A stretch of DNA of 64,000 nucleotides from Chrysogorgia sp. JL179-B06. Its lineage: Eukaryota > Cnidaria > Anthozoa > Scleralcyonacea > Chrysogorgiidae. The translations under genes and the position numbers were made by a program. Every line of letters begins with the position of its first letter. Position 1 is the stretch's first letter. Positions 30,481 through 42,671 of this stretch are shown piece by piece. The stretch covers positions 248,001 to 312,000 of the forward strand of contig JAYKKM010000451.1 in NCBI GenBank assembly GCA_035772405.1, written 5' to 3'. The notes beneath the pieces are model-generated. The model had not been told where the DNA came from and ran no database searches. It saw only the letters and a list, made by a program, of their open reading frames with translations.

Positions 30481-31960
30481 TATTTCTTTTATAAAATAAC
30501 CACAGAGAAATATCATCTAAAAGTTATTAATATAATTAGATCAACATTGCAATTTTCCCAAAAACCATCAACACTAATCAGGGGACTTTCATGTTCTTCT
30601 AAGCTAATCGGCAAATCATGGATGGTTTTCTATTATGATGCTGACAATAACAACAGCCAAAAATAAGCTTGACGTAAAAACATCAGGAAGACATGCTTGG
30701 AAAGATGAAAAAGAAATCTCCAGATGGATTTTTTAATCATGAAAATATGCTGTTTAACTTTATGTTGGATTGCTGCAGATGTAAAGACGGTAAAGTGATG
30801 TTGTGAGTTTGCTATCACCAGGGTTCGAATTAACGGTGTCCAATGAGCAATTTGCACATAGTTATGTGTAATTTGGAAATCGTTTTGGCCGAAATAGTAA
30901 AAGTTGCACATAAATTTTCAAAACGAAAGAAAATTGTTTAAAGAAAATTGTTGTAAGCTTAGGTGCTATTGGACGATGAATTCTTACGAGATCTGAATTG
31001 ATTCTATTATTCTACATACAGTATGAACATTTTCTGACTTGCTGCACTTGTTTTGCATTATAATTATGTTTTGCCAAGTATGTTTCTTTAAAAGATATTT
31101 ACAGTTTTATAGTTATTTAGAACTATAAGGCTGATATTTTGTCCTTTTTCAGTCCCACAACATGGTACTGCATTAGGCTTTAATTGCACTTTGTAGTGCC
31201 AAATGAACTAAAACAAAACAATGGGCACTATAGTATACTTTTCACACTTAAAATAACGCACCCTGTTTAATGTCCAAGCTAGACAAGCACAAAGATACTG
31301 AATAGCAGTGAAAATCTTTCCAGTCAACCATTCATCTTTTCCTGTATATCAAATTAACTAGAATATAGTTCCAAAATAACACCTTACCCAATCAAATTGA
31401 TCTGACTGATTACCTAGTAGTTGCAACAGTGGACTAACAAACCTAGGTTTGCAGGTCAAGTTCAATTTTCATCACGGTCCAGCAGGGGTGCATATAGTTA
31501 CTATTTGCTCCTCCTCAGGAAAGAGTCAGGAGTTTCTGGAAAAAAACGTGACCCTTAAAACAGGGAAGGAGGATAAAGGGAGAGAAAGAAATAAAGGGAA
31601 AATGAAAGAAATTTTTATTCCTTCAGACCTCTTCCGGATTGTGGGAAGAAAGTAACCCTTCCATGTTGGGAGGCAGGGGGAAAGTAACCCCACTGGTAAC
31701 TGTATACACCCCTGCAGCCAGTAATTTTGCTTGCCCACTTTGGTTAGGATAGCATCATTTAATATAAATATTTTCAAGTCCATGTCTCACAAGTGGAACA
31801 TTAATGAATGAGTGTTGCACTAACACAAGTTTTATAGTGTTTCAGCACTCATGCTCGTCTTGAAAAATGAATTTTAGCTTTTTCAACAGGCAGTCTTTGT
31901 GCTTGCTTTAGCTCTCCATTCTGGAAAATGTAATGTATGGGGGTCCACAATAAAACAGGT
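30481..31960. other. No gene supported
   Basis: AT-rich sequence. A 60-codon frame at 31449-31655 is purine-rich low-complexity sequence and not convincing. No TIR or hairpin was noticed. Confidence 0.35.
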
Positions 31961-32272
31961 TTAATTTTCATCGAAAAGTCTATGGCTTTCCCTGGTTTCA
32001 CGTAGAATTAAATTACAAAAGTCTTCTTTTTCATACAATTTATAGCCTCGATGTTCAGATGGAACTCCCATCCCTCTCCAGAGCCATCTTTGTACATCAA
32101 GGTCGATCTGAGCATCCACATGAGGGGCAGTTGATTTTCCTTTAAGAGACTTTAATGGCTTCATGAAAACTTCTGCTGGCCTGATCAATTCTGTTTTGAT
32201 CTGGCTTAGGTGGATTTTCATAGCTTCTAAACAAGCAGTAAAGCAAATGTCACAGGGGCATCGATAATACAT
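31961..32272 (-). CDS. Unknown protein or terminal exon with CPCDIC motif
   Basis: An open frame to a stop at 31961; the first ATG is near 32270, though the frame extends to about 32305. It begins with a Cys-rich segment (YRCPCDICFTACLEA) followed by a His and a basic helix, then RWLWRGMGVPSEHRGYK and a charged C-terminus. The Cys spacing (CxCxxC then C) and a following His could bind a metal. Codon use and composition look coding, but I do not recognise the family. It may be a terminal exon of a minus-strand gene whose other exons I could not find. Confidence 0.4.
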   Translation of the reverse strand: MYYRCPCDICFTACLEAMKIHLSQIKTELIRPAEVFMKPLKSLKGKSTAPHVDAQIDLDVQRWLWRGMGVPSEHRGYKLYEKEDFCNLILRETRESHRLFDEN

Positions 32273-33244
32273 AACTGCTTTACCAAATGTGTTTACTTGT
32301 ACTTTTATCTAAACCTGATTTCACACATTTCCTATCATTACATCAACAAGTAATTTATATATCATAGCCAGAAGTATTAAAACTTAAGTTCTGTTATCAT
32401 ACAAGTAAGATTAGCTTTTGAAGAGGTTTTAGATCCGAGGTTTTAGCCATGTCATTCTTTCAAGTCAAGTCGCATAAACGTTCCGTAAAAGCGCTGGAGT
32501 TAAATGATCAAAAGGCTCCCAGCTGCTTGCATGCAGTGGCCATCCTGTCCACTTTATCAAATAGTTCCAACTCTGAAAATATTTAGCAGAACATGCTTAG
32601 CTGTGGGATGTGAATGTAGAGTTGCCATAAAAAAATTAGAAATTTAACAACATTTCGCATAAAGTAAACTTACATGGCCAGTTTTCTTCCGTTCAATAAT
32701 TCTGTCACCTTAAAATAACTTTCCTTTTGGCTTTTTCCCGGTTTCGTACAAAACTTCGGACGACAAATTGTTCAAGTTGACATAATCCACAATAGTTCTC
32801 TTCCTGACGGACGCTATTTTAAGTTCAATCGAGAGAGAATGAAATTTGGGGATTGAGAGAGATAATGATGGATTTCGACGCATCTAATGTCCAGAGTTTC
32901 AATGTCCACAATTTCTGGTGATGACACAGACAGCCATTTATCTTTTCTATAGTCCAGTATATATATTGTTCGAAAGATGATGACTTAAGAAGTAGATGTA
33001 AGGAATAGAAGCAATACTTCACGCTGCAGGATTATTCATAGGCCGTTGTTTACAAGGAATTTCACGGGCAGTACTCGTTCACAGAGAGGAGCTCCAAGAC
33101 GTGAGAAAAATTTCTCCCCTCGAAAGCGAGATCGCGAAGCGACCGACCAAAGCGAGGGTGATAATCTCGCCGTGGCAGGGTCCATTTGTCCCTAATAATG
33201 TTGCGCATGTTGAGCAACTTTTGAATATTTATCGCTTAACCGCT

Positions 33245-33247
<3 letters not shown>
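32273..33247. other. No gene supported; CpG-richer segment near 33.1 kb
   Basis: Mostly AT-rich. At about 33100-33190 a GC-richer segment with CGAAAGCGAGATCGCGAAGCGACCG precedes the CT microsatellite; its GTGATAATCTCGCC part is partly inverse to a segment at about 60080, suggesting a shared dispersed repeat. Confidence 0.3.

Positions 33248-33331
<84 letters not shown>
33248..33331 (+). repeat. (TC)n microsatellite, 84 bp
   Basis: An uninterrupted run of about 42 TC units. The Ser-Leu and Arg-Glu open frames through it on both strands are artefacts of the repeat. It lies about 350 bp upstream of the P-transposase gene. Confidence 0.98.
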
Positions 33332-33333
<2 letters not shown>

Positions 33334-35628
33334 AATCGCGAAGAAAACAACAAATCAATAAAGTACAGTAAATTTCCCATCAGATACGTCGTCCACAGCA
33401 ATCGATACACAGATTTAGTAAGATAAAATTCCAATATAATTCAGTTGTTTGACGATCTGCTATCCGTGACCACAGGAACTGCAATACGGTCGTTAAACCC
33501 TCGCGAGTTCAAATGTCAAGCTAAATTCTCATTGGTCAATTCGGACGACAAATAAGATTGTCCCCGAGTAGGACAGTCGATTTACCAGGGTACCGACGGA
33601 TAAATGTTTAACCAATCAGAATTCATAGTTCCCAAACCTGGCTTTTCCTAATTCGCTTTGAGTTTAATCTTTCAAGTCAACATGTTTACTTCGAATCCTA
33701 AACTATCAGCAGAATGCAATAACAATTCTGATTGCAAGAAGAGCAGAGCTGGATCGTCTGATCATTTTCTTTTGCGTTGGAAGCTGTGGCTACTGACAAA
33801 TTACGAGTTCAAATTAAATTATTGCACCTCAATCAGCTCTGTTCTAAATCAATCTATGACTATATGTACAGAACTGTCAGAAGATAAAGAAAATATGCCG
33901 AATAACCCTCTCTCTGCTGAAACTTTGGGAAAGTTAACAAAGGAAATCTGGAAAGGCAGCGTTAAAAAGGTTCAAAGGGGATCAAGAGGCATGCACAATA
34001 GCCAGTTTCTCCATTTGTCAAGGAGAATTTCAGATTCACAGTCATCGACTGATTTGACTCTTTCTACTTCGCTTCGTGATGTTACTCGTATTGTACAAGT
34101 TCCCAACAACTGGAGCGTAATTAGTGACAACAACAACAACGATGAAAGAATATCTTTCGTGCGTGTAGAGAAATGGCAGTCAAACTATCATAGGGCAACT
34201 ACAGAGGTTTGTGTCGAGCAACAAAACGAACAGTTAAAGTTTACACTATTAGCTAACGGATGCAAGGTTGATTTGAACGCTATTACACTGACAAATTACA
34301 TTGATATGGGGTCGACATTAAATCGGCAAATCGAAGACGTTCTGAATTTTGTCGACAATTGTTCGCTTTGTGGGGGATACAATCTAGAACCTGGAGAAAA
34401 TATTGCAGCCGCTTTGCCTCATCATTTGGAATCTGTTTGCAGTTTGTCAAACCAAAATGTAACTAATCGGAATCCTGAACAAATAGCTTTCTCGGACGAG
34501 TGCCTTGCTTTAATACCCTTTGAAAATTTCATGAGATGCGCTAACTGCAAATACCTCATGAACGTGGATGGTCGTAGAAAAAACGAAAGCACACCCGAAA
34601 AACAATCCATCCAAAATGCAACAAAAGATATTTGGAAAAAAGCGAAATCGAACAGCAGTTGAATAATTGCAAGAAAGCTAAGAAGAAATGTATTCAGAGA
34701 GAAGAATATTGGAAGGAAAAGTTCAGAGAACAGGCAGTTGAATTGGATTCTGAAGATCATGACGACTTGAACAAACAATACGGATGAGGGAATGGTGCCA
34801 GAAGATATGAAGTTGTTATGGGATCAACAGCGAAAGATCATAAACACAACATCACCCCATGGCAACAGATGGCATCCAAAGTAAGTCTTTAAAACATACT
34901 ACATTTTTTAATTCATGCAATCTATTATACTATATTATGGGTTGTTGATAGGTTGTTTTTTTTGTAAAATGTGTGCGTTAATTAATTAGTTGCTAAATTT
35001 CTAATTGTAATACCCAGGTCACGCAAGCGATAATGCAAGAGTGTAAATTTCGGATTTTAATATTTTTATCTGTCACAAAAATATTATATATGTGAATGAC
35101 AATGATATATTCTTTTTCAATTTATTCAAAGAGTCATGAAATTATGTCTGGATCTTTACTGTAAGAATCCACATGTGCTCGATCCGTTGCGGAACTTCAT
35201 TAGACTCCCAAGCAATAGAACTATCAGGTATTTTTGAATAATACTCTGTTTTCATAAACTATAAGATCTGTCCATTTTGATGAAATTGCAAAACTTTGGT
35301 CTTTAATAATATACTATTTACAACTTTAGATTATACAAGAACAAGATTGAGCAGACGCCTGGGTGGAATGACAACATCCTCAGATGGTGTGCCATTAAGG
35401 CAAAAAAGCAAGGTCTGAAAGAACAGGACTACTGGGGCGGATTCGTCATTGATGTAATGAAAATTCAAGTAGGTATTAAATTCTGCCGTATAATGCACAC
35501 AGGCAGAGACACATGTAATACTTTAATGACTGAAAAATATGCTATTTAATTCCACTATATTATATTATAATTATTACCTTGATTACGTCACGTTTGATTG
35601 ACATGATGCATACTAAACTACTGTATGT

Positions 35629-35836
35629 AATAGACCTTAGCCATTATGACGTACGAATCTATTAGTGACTACTACTACCATAATTCCTTGCGAGTTTTCC
35701 TTTCTCATGTTAATGTTAAACTCCCTCTTGGAGACAGAAAACAATTTCTCAACTTAACATCACAAAAACATATAACGAAAAGGCTTCTTGTAGTAGTCAC
35801 TAATAGATTCATGCGTCATAATGGGTAAGGTCTATT
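35629..35836. mobile_element. 208-bp MITE with 6-bp target duplication
   Basis: The inverted ends AATAGACCTTA-CCATTATGACG and AATCTATTAGTGACTACTAC match over about 50 bp at each side. The flanks carry GTATGT on both sides (35623-35628, 35837-35842), a perfect 6-bp target duplication. It lies in the intron between exons 3 and 4 of the P-transposase gene. Superfamily unknown. Confidence 0.85.
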
Positions 35837-36428
35837 GTATGTTATATTTTCAAAAAGAACAAAATAAAATTCATTGTAAAATTTGAACAACGTAACATAA
35901 CATTAAATGATTTGTATAACATTGTTTTATATAAAGGAAAACCTAGATATGGTGATCAGAAATGGAAAGCATAAACTGATGGGATTTGTTGATCTTGGCA
36001 ATGGTCATGATGTTATGTCACACCTCATAGGTATAACTTAATATATAAATATAATATATATTTATCATATAAATTAGAGTGTTTATTGATCTTTCCGCTA
36101 TGCACTAATGAAAGTGATATCACGTACATGTGTGATTATTTATGGTAATTGCACATGTGATGATTATTTAATGCTATTTTTTCTAAGCAATTGAACAATT
36201 TTTATATAATAAATAGAACAATACATGGATGGTTGCATGGAAAAATATATGAAATTTATTTCTCGTGTTTATCAGGATATTTCACGCGTTCACTTTGCTC
36301 ACTCGTATTCTGGTCAACACTAGAAATAAATTTTATATTCCCACACATCTATGTAACGCCCTTTCAAAAGAATAGGATTTACAGGTAGGAATTCAAATGC
36401 ATGGCTACAGCATCATATATGAAATCCT

Positions 36429-36900
36429 ACACTGTAAATCTCGCGGTGTTGTGGGAACACCTAACCGGTGTAACGTTACACCGATTTGGTGTAAAATGAA
36501 AATTAACACCATTCAAGTGTAACTTAACACTCGTAACTTGTACTTCTACACCACGCTTGGGTTAGGGTAACACTTATTAGGTGTAAAGTAGAAAACTGTC
36601 TTGTTGACACTTATTGCGGTGTAAACGTACTCTAAAATGGTGTAATTTTACCGAAACTGAGTGTAATTTCACACATTGTGAAAGTGTAAATCTACACTAT
36701 TTTAGTGTAAAATACATTAACGCTGGTGCAGTGTATATCTACACACGACGTGGTGTAACATTACACAAACAAGGTGTAATAACACACCATTTTGGTGTTA
36801 AAAAGAATCTGTTTTGTTAACACTTGTTACGGTGTAGACTTACTCCAAAATGGTGTAACTTTACCAAAACTCAGTGTAAATTTCGCATTGTTGGAATTTT
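36429..36900. repeat. GTGTAA-rich repeat element, family member 1
   Basis: It begins ACACTGTAAATCTCGCGGTG-TTGTGGGAACACC, then has dozens of GGTGTAA/TTACACC words in alternating orientation. Its left end is the inverse of the right end of the element at 42240-42671, so the two belong to one family, inserted in opposite orientations in the same intron. No transposase; the open frame through it is a repeat artefact. Confidence 0.75.
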
Positions 36901-37610
36901 AACTAGCTGCAGATATGCACCATGGTTTGCACACACTTCCACGCAACTAAAAAACTCATCCTTAAAACTCATATTTAATTCCGTAGCCTGACACCCGCAA
37001 GGCTAGTAATTTCGTATCTATGTTATGAGCATTTACAGTTGATCTAACAAAATATAACATTATATGTTATATTTTGACTTTAATGCATATTATAAATGTA
37101 AGTTATATATGCTTGATGTTTCGTATCTCTCCTCTTCATCATTGTATTGCCATGAACCAAGTCAACCTTCAGAGGAATTGAGGAAAGCGGAAATATAGAT
37201 CAGAGACTGTTTTAAGTAAAATTGATTCTAGGCAAGACATTTTATCTCATTTTAAGTAAATTATTGCTTAAAATAAGAATTTTAAAATATTTTCTTACCA
37301 AGCCCCAATAACTGATCAATTTTGCTTAAAACAAGAAAATAAACAACGAAATATTTTCTTGTCAAGACTTCCAACTTCTATCAAGAATAATATTACCGAC
37401 AATCAATTTTACTTGTAACAAGAAAATATTTCTTAGAGTCAATTTAAATATAGTTATTACTGGTATATACACTGAAATGAAACAAGCCGTTTTAGTTGAC
37501 CAGAACGAGGACTTTATTTGTTGTAGACTGTTATCAAAGTCTTGCTGTATAGTTGCTTCATGGAATCATTATAAGGCCTTGTAAGAGTCATTCGAGTAAC
37601 TTGACATTAT
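36901..37610. other. Intron sequence, no gene
   Basis: AT-rich. Words such as TTTTAAGTAAA and AACAAGAAAAT recur between 37210 and 37430 in both orientations; otherwise nothing seen. Confidence 0.35.
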
Positions 37611-37916
37611 GCACAGGGAGTTCTAACGTGGTCTAATTAAAATTCCCAACACAGCCTACATGTTTATCACTAAGTATCAGTATATTATAACTAGCGACGG
37701 AACATCTCGTCTGTGTAACCACGTCTTACCTTACTCGGCGCAGAGTCGGCCCGCGTGGGATCTGGACCGAGTAAGGCAAGACGTGGTTACACAGCCTTTT
37801 ATACGAGATGTTCCGTCGCTAGTTCTTTATACTGATAGTGATAAACATGTAGGCTGTGTTGGGAAGAGACCTTAACAGGTATTAATTAGACCACGTTATA
37901 ACTCCCTGTGTTGTGT
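37611..37916. mobile_element. Hairpin MITE with ~130-bp arms, CACAGGGAG ends
   Basis: The left arm (37611-37740) runs from CACAGGGAGTTCTAACGTGG to CTTACTCGG; the right arm (37770-37916) is its inverse and ends in CCACGTTATAACTCCCTGTG. The core includes ACTAGCGACGGAACATCTCG. The arms are about 90% identical by eye, so the insertion is young. I could not identify a matching target duplication. Confidence 0.85.
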
Positions 37917-38779
37917 TGATATGTTTTTTCCGAGTTTGGCTGGGATTGCAGGGAAGTATAGGGATTGTTGGGATTCGCGAAGGGTATGTGGACATTTCCC
38001 AGAGGTCCTAGCGATTAATAACAGCTGCGCCATATTTGAAACTCGTGGTCGCCGAAAGTTGAAACACTTTCTGTCTTGGATTCTTTGTTTGGTAAATTGA
38101 TTTGTGTTACCAATTCTAAAGAAGTGGCTGTCATCAATTATTCGTCGGTCTTATTCGTCGGTCTATTCGTGGAAATACGGTTACAAAATACTGGCTGTGG
38201 CCGTGTGGCTTTCAGCAAACTAGTTCGAAGACGAAGGTATGTCTGACTCTTACCTGAAAATTTGAAGCAAATGAAATAGCTATCCTGAACTTATATTACC
38301 AATAATTTGTCTTAGAGGATTCCATTCCATTCCATTGTATGGGAAGAGTTATTTTTCAAATTGAAATGTGGATTAATCAAGTGTCTAATCAAAATAATTT
38401 GAATGATGGAGTCTGGAGAAAGCCCATCCTTTGTGTGGTCTCAGGAAACAAAATGGTATGTTATACAAACATTAATTTTATCGGAATAACCGTTTACATG
38501 ACCTTTTATTTGTTTATGATAATGATTATTAAAGTATCAATAACAATTGACAAATGGCAATTTCTAAGGATTTATATTTTATATCCTTCAGTAATGGCAT
38601 ATTATGTGACATTGATTTGGTTTTAGAAGTGTTGTTATCATAATTTTTAGATATGCATTTAACTTCCAAACATTTGGCATTACTCAAAAGATTTCTTCAT
38701 GTGATACTGCATACCAGTTGTCAATAAGTTATAGATTTTTAATTTTTCATGGAATTAAAAATTAAAATGCATGTGGCAA
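37917..38779. other. Intron sequence, no gene
   Basis: AT-rich single-copy-looking DNA. A 95-codon frame at 38339-38626 has hydrophobic low-complexity content and no supporting context. Confidence 0.3.
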
Positions 38780-39035
38780 ACAAGTGAACCAGCTCAGACG
38801 ATACATGGACGATTGTCAAGCTCAAATCCTCAGAAAGTGTCCCAGACAGGGCTTGAACCTGTAACCTTCATATTGCTTGCGACACGCTCTAATATCAAGA
38901 CTCTATGGAGAGCGAAGGTCACAATGATGTACTGGTTTGGTTGCTATATTCACTGCATTGCAACATTCACTATATACCAGTAATACTTAGGAGACTGTCT
39001 GGGATTCATTTTCTGAGGATTTGAGCTTGACGAAT
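38780..39035 (-). repeat. tRNA-derived SINE-like segment within inverted arms
   Basis: On the minus strand, GGTTACAGGTTCAAGCCC at about 38847-38868 has the form of a pol III B box with its T-stem. Arms containing GTCAAGCTCAAATCCTCAGA (38818) and the inverted TCTGAGGATTTGAGCTTGAC (about 39011-39031) enclose it, together with inverted GTCCCAGACAG/CTGTCTGGGA words. A head-to-head SINE pair or a MITE that captured a tRNA-like segment are both possible. No intact tRNA cloverleaf. Confidence 0.5.
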
Positions 39036-39624
39036 AATAATTTGTAATAATAATCACTACTGTATAATATTTTACATAACAAGATAGTTTAATTGGATTT
39101 ATGCAATAAATAGTGTTAAAACAAGAGGTGTAGCATATATGACACTTCTGAGGAACCAATCACAGGTCATCTGAGGAGAGGGGGTCCCGTAAGGTCTGGA
39201 TTTCAGGGCAACGCATAATATGCAAATCAACTAGTCTCTGTTACTAACAACTCCTTGGCTTGAGAAGTTCTGCCTCCCACCCACCCTCAGCTTATTGCTC
39301 CAGTCCAGTATTCCCTCGTATTCTCATTTACCCAGTTACGGCGAATTAGGGCTATCACCATCGGTAAGGCTCCGACTGGCGGGCCAGGTACTGGGACCAG
39401 AGCGGCAAGTATAGACACCGCCAATCCTGCCCTTCCCCCGGCATGGCCAGGCAATAGAGCATCTGATAGCAATATGTGTCTTTATTGTCATTGCTTCCAG
39501 GAACATGTGGTTCCCCGGAAAGTTGGACAGTGCATTGCCCCTGTAGCACTGCTGCCGGTGTGTGACTGAACACCGACTTGTTATTAATGAGACTTATAAA
39601 AATGTAACATTAAGCATAGGTTAG
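39036..39624. other. GC-richer unassigned segment
   Basis: From about 39270 to 39570 the base composition rises and overlapping open frames exist on the minus strand, but none shows a recognisable domain, splice sites or codon bias. It may be a degraded SINE or exon. Confidence 0.3.
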
Positions 39625-41055
39625 ATAATGGAGTCATATAGACATAGAGTCATGCAAATTAGAGAAAAGTCCCCAAGTGGACTTCCATCTAATTCAAGGG
39701 ACTCTGTACCCAAAGAGCACGAGGGACCATTATCCAACAATCTTAGAGAATGGTTGGAACACAAAGTAATTTTAACTTTTACTATAAATTTTTTTGCACG
39801 TGCATTTACCGGAGACATTGACTTTATTGAATTAATTAGTGAACTCTAGTGTATATAGAGTTCCTTTATCAGGTATGATATCTTTACAATTAATCCACCA
39901 ATGTATCAACAAACATTTATAGTATTAATTTTTTAAAGCTACATGTACTAATGACCAAGAATGTTTATGTTTAAAGGTTTCTAAGCGTTCTCGGGCATTA
40001 GTAAATTTCATTGTTAGAGCATATTCGTACGTCTTCAACTTGACAGTAAACATGACCAGTATTGCGGGAGTTAACTGTCTTTCAATTTACAGCTTTTATA
40101 ATACATGCCCTTTGTTCTAACACAGTCCCTACAAAGGGCATGTATTATAGAAGCTGCAAATTGAAAGACAGTTAACTTGATCAATACTGATCATGTCTAC
40201 AGTAGACTACTGTCAAGTTGAAGATGTGCTATTTATGTAAAGCATTGGTCAGTTGATCTGCAGAAAAATACTGTTGACGATGATGATGATTATGATCTTT
40301 ATTGAGATAAACTTTTTCACAAAGAGTGATTTTCAAAAAGAATCTCTAAAGTATATATAAATAAAAATTAGATTAACTATGAATAACAATATATATGTAT
40401 GAATTTACATTTAAAACAATCTAATCTAGTTTTAACATATTACGTTTAAAAATAGCAAGATTTGCTGATTGCTGGATGTCTCGGTTTAGTGAATTAAAGT
40501 CGTTTACAGCCTGAAACGCAGTTCTTTGTTGACCCCATTGCCTTTTAGTACTTGGGAGTCTAAGCTTATCCTTATTTCTAGTATATGTATGTTGATCTTC
40601 ATGCTTTAACAAGATCATGTCGTGATCTACCAGACCGTTTAGACATTTAAACACATAAACACATCTTCTTTGACAATTATATGCATTGTAATTATTTGCT
40701 GTGAGTATTTAGATTGATTTTCCTTGTTATATTCCTTTAGATCGGAGATGATGCTAATGTTATAGCTGCAGCCTCGAAGGAAAACATGCCACCATTTATC
40801 GTTGTTGGTGGAAACATTGACGAGCCAACATATGAGATGTGCATTGTCGCAGAGAGGAATATCCTCTTGGATGTTTCTGGCATACTGGAAGCAACAGAGT
40901 TGTTGATGTTATTATATTATGTATGCAACTTGGAATATCCAAAGGAGTGCTTTAGCACCTTCTTCTTTTTACAAAGACATATTCTAAAGGTATTTGACAC
41001 GCAAAAAATCCCAACTAGGGTACTATTACTCATGTCAGATCTTGGACAAATTTAG
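39625..41055 (+). CDS. SAMD3-like C-terminal exons
   Basis: Two exons join in phase 0: 39625-39765 (ESYRHRVMQIREKSPSG to LREWLEHK, donor GTAATT) and one starting at 40741 after TTTAG. The second encodes MPPFIVVGGNIDEPTYEM, then NILLDVSGILEATELLMLLY, YVCNLEYPKECFSTFFFLQR, the pattern I associate with the C-terminus of SAMD3-like proteins. It may stop at 41055 or splice at 40990. Both exons lie inside the long intron between P-transposase exons 4 and 5, on the same strand, but their reading phase does not fit that gene. Upstream exons were not found; a fragment carried by an insertion is likely. Confidence 0.5.
40037..40228. mobile_element. ~190-bp hairpin MITE
   Basis: Arms with TCTTCAACTTGACAGTA and GTTAACTGTCTTTCAATTT, then ATAATACATGCCCTTTG, are mirrored on the other side around a short loop (TTCTAACACAGTCCCTA). 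It lies in the intron between the two SAMD3-like exons. Confidence 0.85.
40280..40700 (-). mobile_element. LINE 3' fragment
   Basis: The minus-strand frame 40421-40654 has TRNKDKLRLPSTKRQWGQQR followed by FNSLNRDIQ and FKRNML, the C-terminal end typical of CR1/RTE-like ORF2 proteins. The 3' side ends in an ATG/ATC trinucleotide-like run at about 40285. Nothing upstream of the RT C-terminus remains. Confidence 0.6.
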
Positions 41056-42239
41056 ACAATTGCATGCCAGAGCCTAGAACTTTTATCTTTCTAATCTTTT
41101 AAATTCTAATCTTTTAAACTTATATATGATAGAGTAAATTGCAAAACCTATGGCTAGCCTGTTGTTGAAATACATGAACACTTTAAAGGGTAAAATAACT
41201 GGTCAAATGGTAGACTAGAGGTTATTTTATTTTTTATGAGATATTTCAGTGTGTTTGATATGCAAATTATGACATACAAGCTGGGTACAACATTTTTAAA
41301 CATTAAAATATAGTTATTGTGCTGATTGTTCAGTGACTTGAAGAGTTATGAACACAATTTCAAGTTACTTTAGGAACAAACCTATTTGCCTAACGTTTTG
41401 AGAAAACCATCTTATGTGTATTGTGGGATTCTTTTTGCTATGAACCATACCAACAATAGTTCTGATATGTTTGTTTATTCATTTGCCATATGTTTTGCAT
41501 TTTGCTGTACTTTTTATTCAACTAGTATTTTCTGTAAAATTATAAAGCATGCAGTTGTCCCAGTTTAATTAACTTTCAGTTTATTAAGTTAAAGTGTCTA
41601 TGACCCCAAATACAATATTATACTGATATAGATTCTACATGAAGTGAAAAGTGGAATGACAAAATATTTTATGATATGAGTTTGCCATTGATATTCTATA
41701 AAGGTTTGTTTATCAGAAATGCTAATGAATGTGATGCATTTGGCTTTCTTTTCTGCTTTCCGTGGGATAGACCGGTTAAGGATTTGAGTGATCTTAACAC
41801 ATTAATCAGCTTGATCTTAACACATTAATCGCCAGTAGTTGTTAAATTCGTTGTGTTTTGCTTAAAAGCAATCTAATTGTACTAAACTATTGCATAGATG
41901 ATTTTCAAAATCACATGACATGGCTCATACATATTATGGCTGGAAGGACTATAATAATAGCAGCGATCTTTGCAAACAAGTACAAACAAGTGCCTCCGGA
42001 TACGAGTAAACAATTGTAATGTCAAAACATGATAAACTGATGCTACATCACATGTTCACCAAGATTGATGCTTTGTTAAAAAATTTGTCCTTCCAGCATA
42101 TGCATGAGTCATGTCATGTAATTTGTTTTTTACTTTCGTGTATATATTATGTTGCTACACAATAAACTATTATAATATTGATTATTAATCTGATGAATTG
42201 GATGTTGTATAATTATACCAATAGACCCAATAGAATTTT
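41056..42239. other. Intron sequence, no gene
   Basis: AT-rich. GATCTTAACACATTAATC is tandemly duplicated at about 41790-41830. Otherwise nothing noticed. Confidence 0.3.
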
Positions 42240-42671
42240 GCATCATTGTAGGGTAACAATACACTGCCTGGTGTAAAAAGACACCACAAGTGTAAATTTA
42301 CACTCCTTTGGTGTCCACAGAGAGGCAAGAGGTTTTACACCAAAGTGGTGTAAATATACACTGACTGGTGTAAAAAGACACCACAAGTGTAAATTTACAC
42401 TAATTTGGTGTCCACAGAGAGGCAAGAGGTTTTACACCAAAGTGGTGTAAATATACACTGACTGGTGTAAAAAGACACCACAAGTGTAAATTTACACTCA
42501 TTTGGTGGCCACAGAGAGGCAAGAGATTTTACACCAAAGTGGTGTAAATATACACTGACTGGTGTAGACTAACACTTACAATAGCGTAAATTTACACTCA
42601 TGGCGGTGTCCACACAGAGGCAAGAATTTACACCGATTTTGGTGTTCCCACAACACCCAGAGATTTAGAGT
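42240..42671. repeat. GTGTAA-rich element, family member 2, with 97-bp minisatellite
   Basis: A 97-bp unit (GTGTAAAAAGACACCACAAG to TAAATATACACTGACTG) repeats from 42271, 42368 and 42465, with a partial copy from 42562. The right end (GGTGTTCCCACAACACC to TTTAGAGTGT) is the inverse of the left end of the 36429 element. Mirror-image TTACACC/GGTGTAA words mean each unit can fold. Confidence 0.85.

Noticed and set aside
33101..33434. Open frames rich in Ser-Leu (plus) and Arg-Glu (minus)
   Set aside because: They are translations of the TC microsatellite; no start context or domain outside the repeat.
36614..36820. 68-codon frame
   Set aside because: It results from GTGTAA repeats; amino-acid sequence is low complexity and not shared with any gene.
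38847..38868. Functional tRNA gene
   Set aside because: Only a B-box/T-arm-like part is present; no acceptor stem or anticodon arm could be folded by eye.
42240..42671. CRISPR-like array of regularly spaced repeats
   Set aside because: The units are a 97-bp minisatellite without distinct spacers, in an animal intron and with MITE-like ends.
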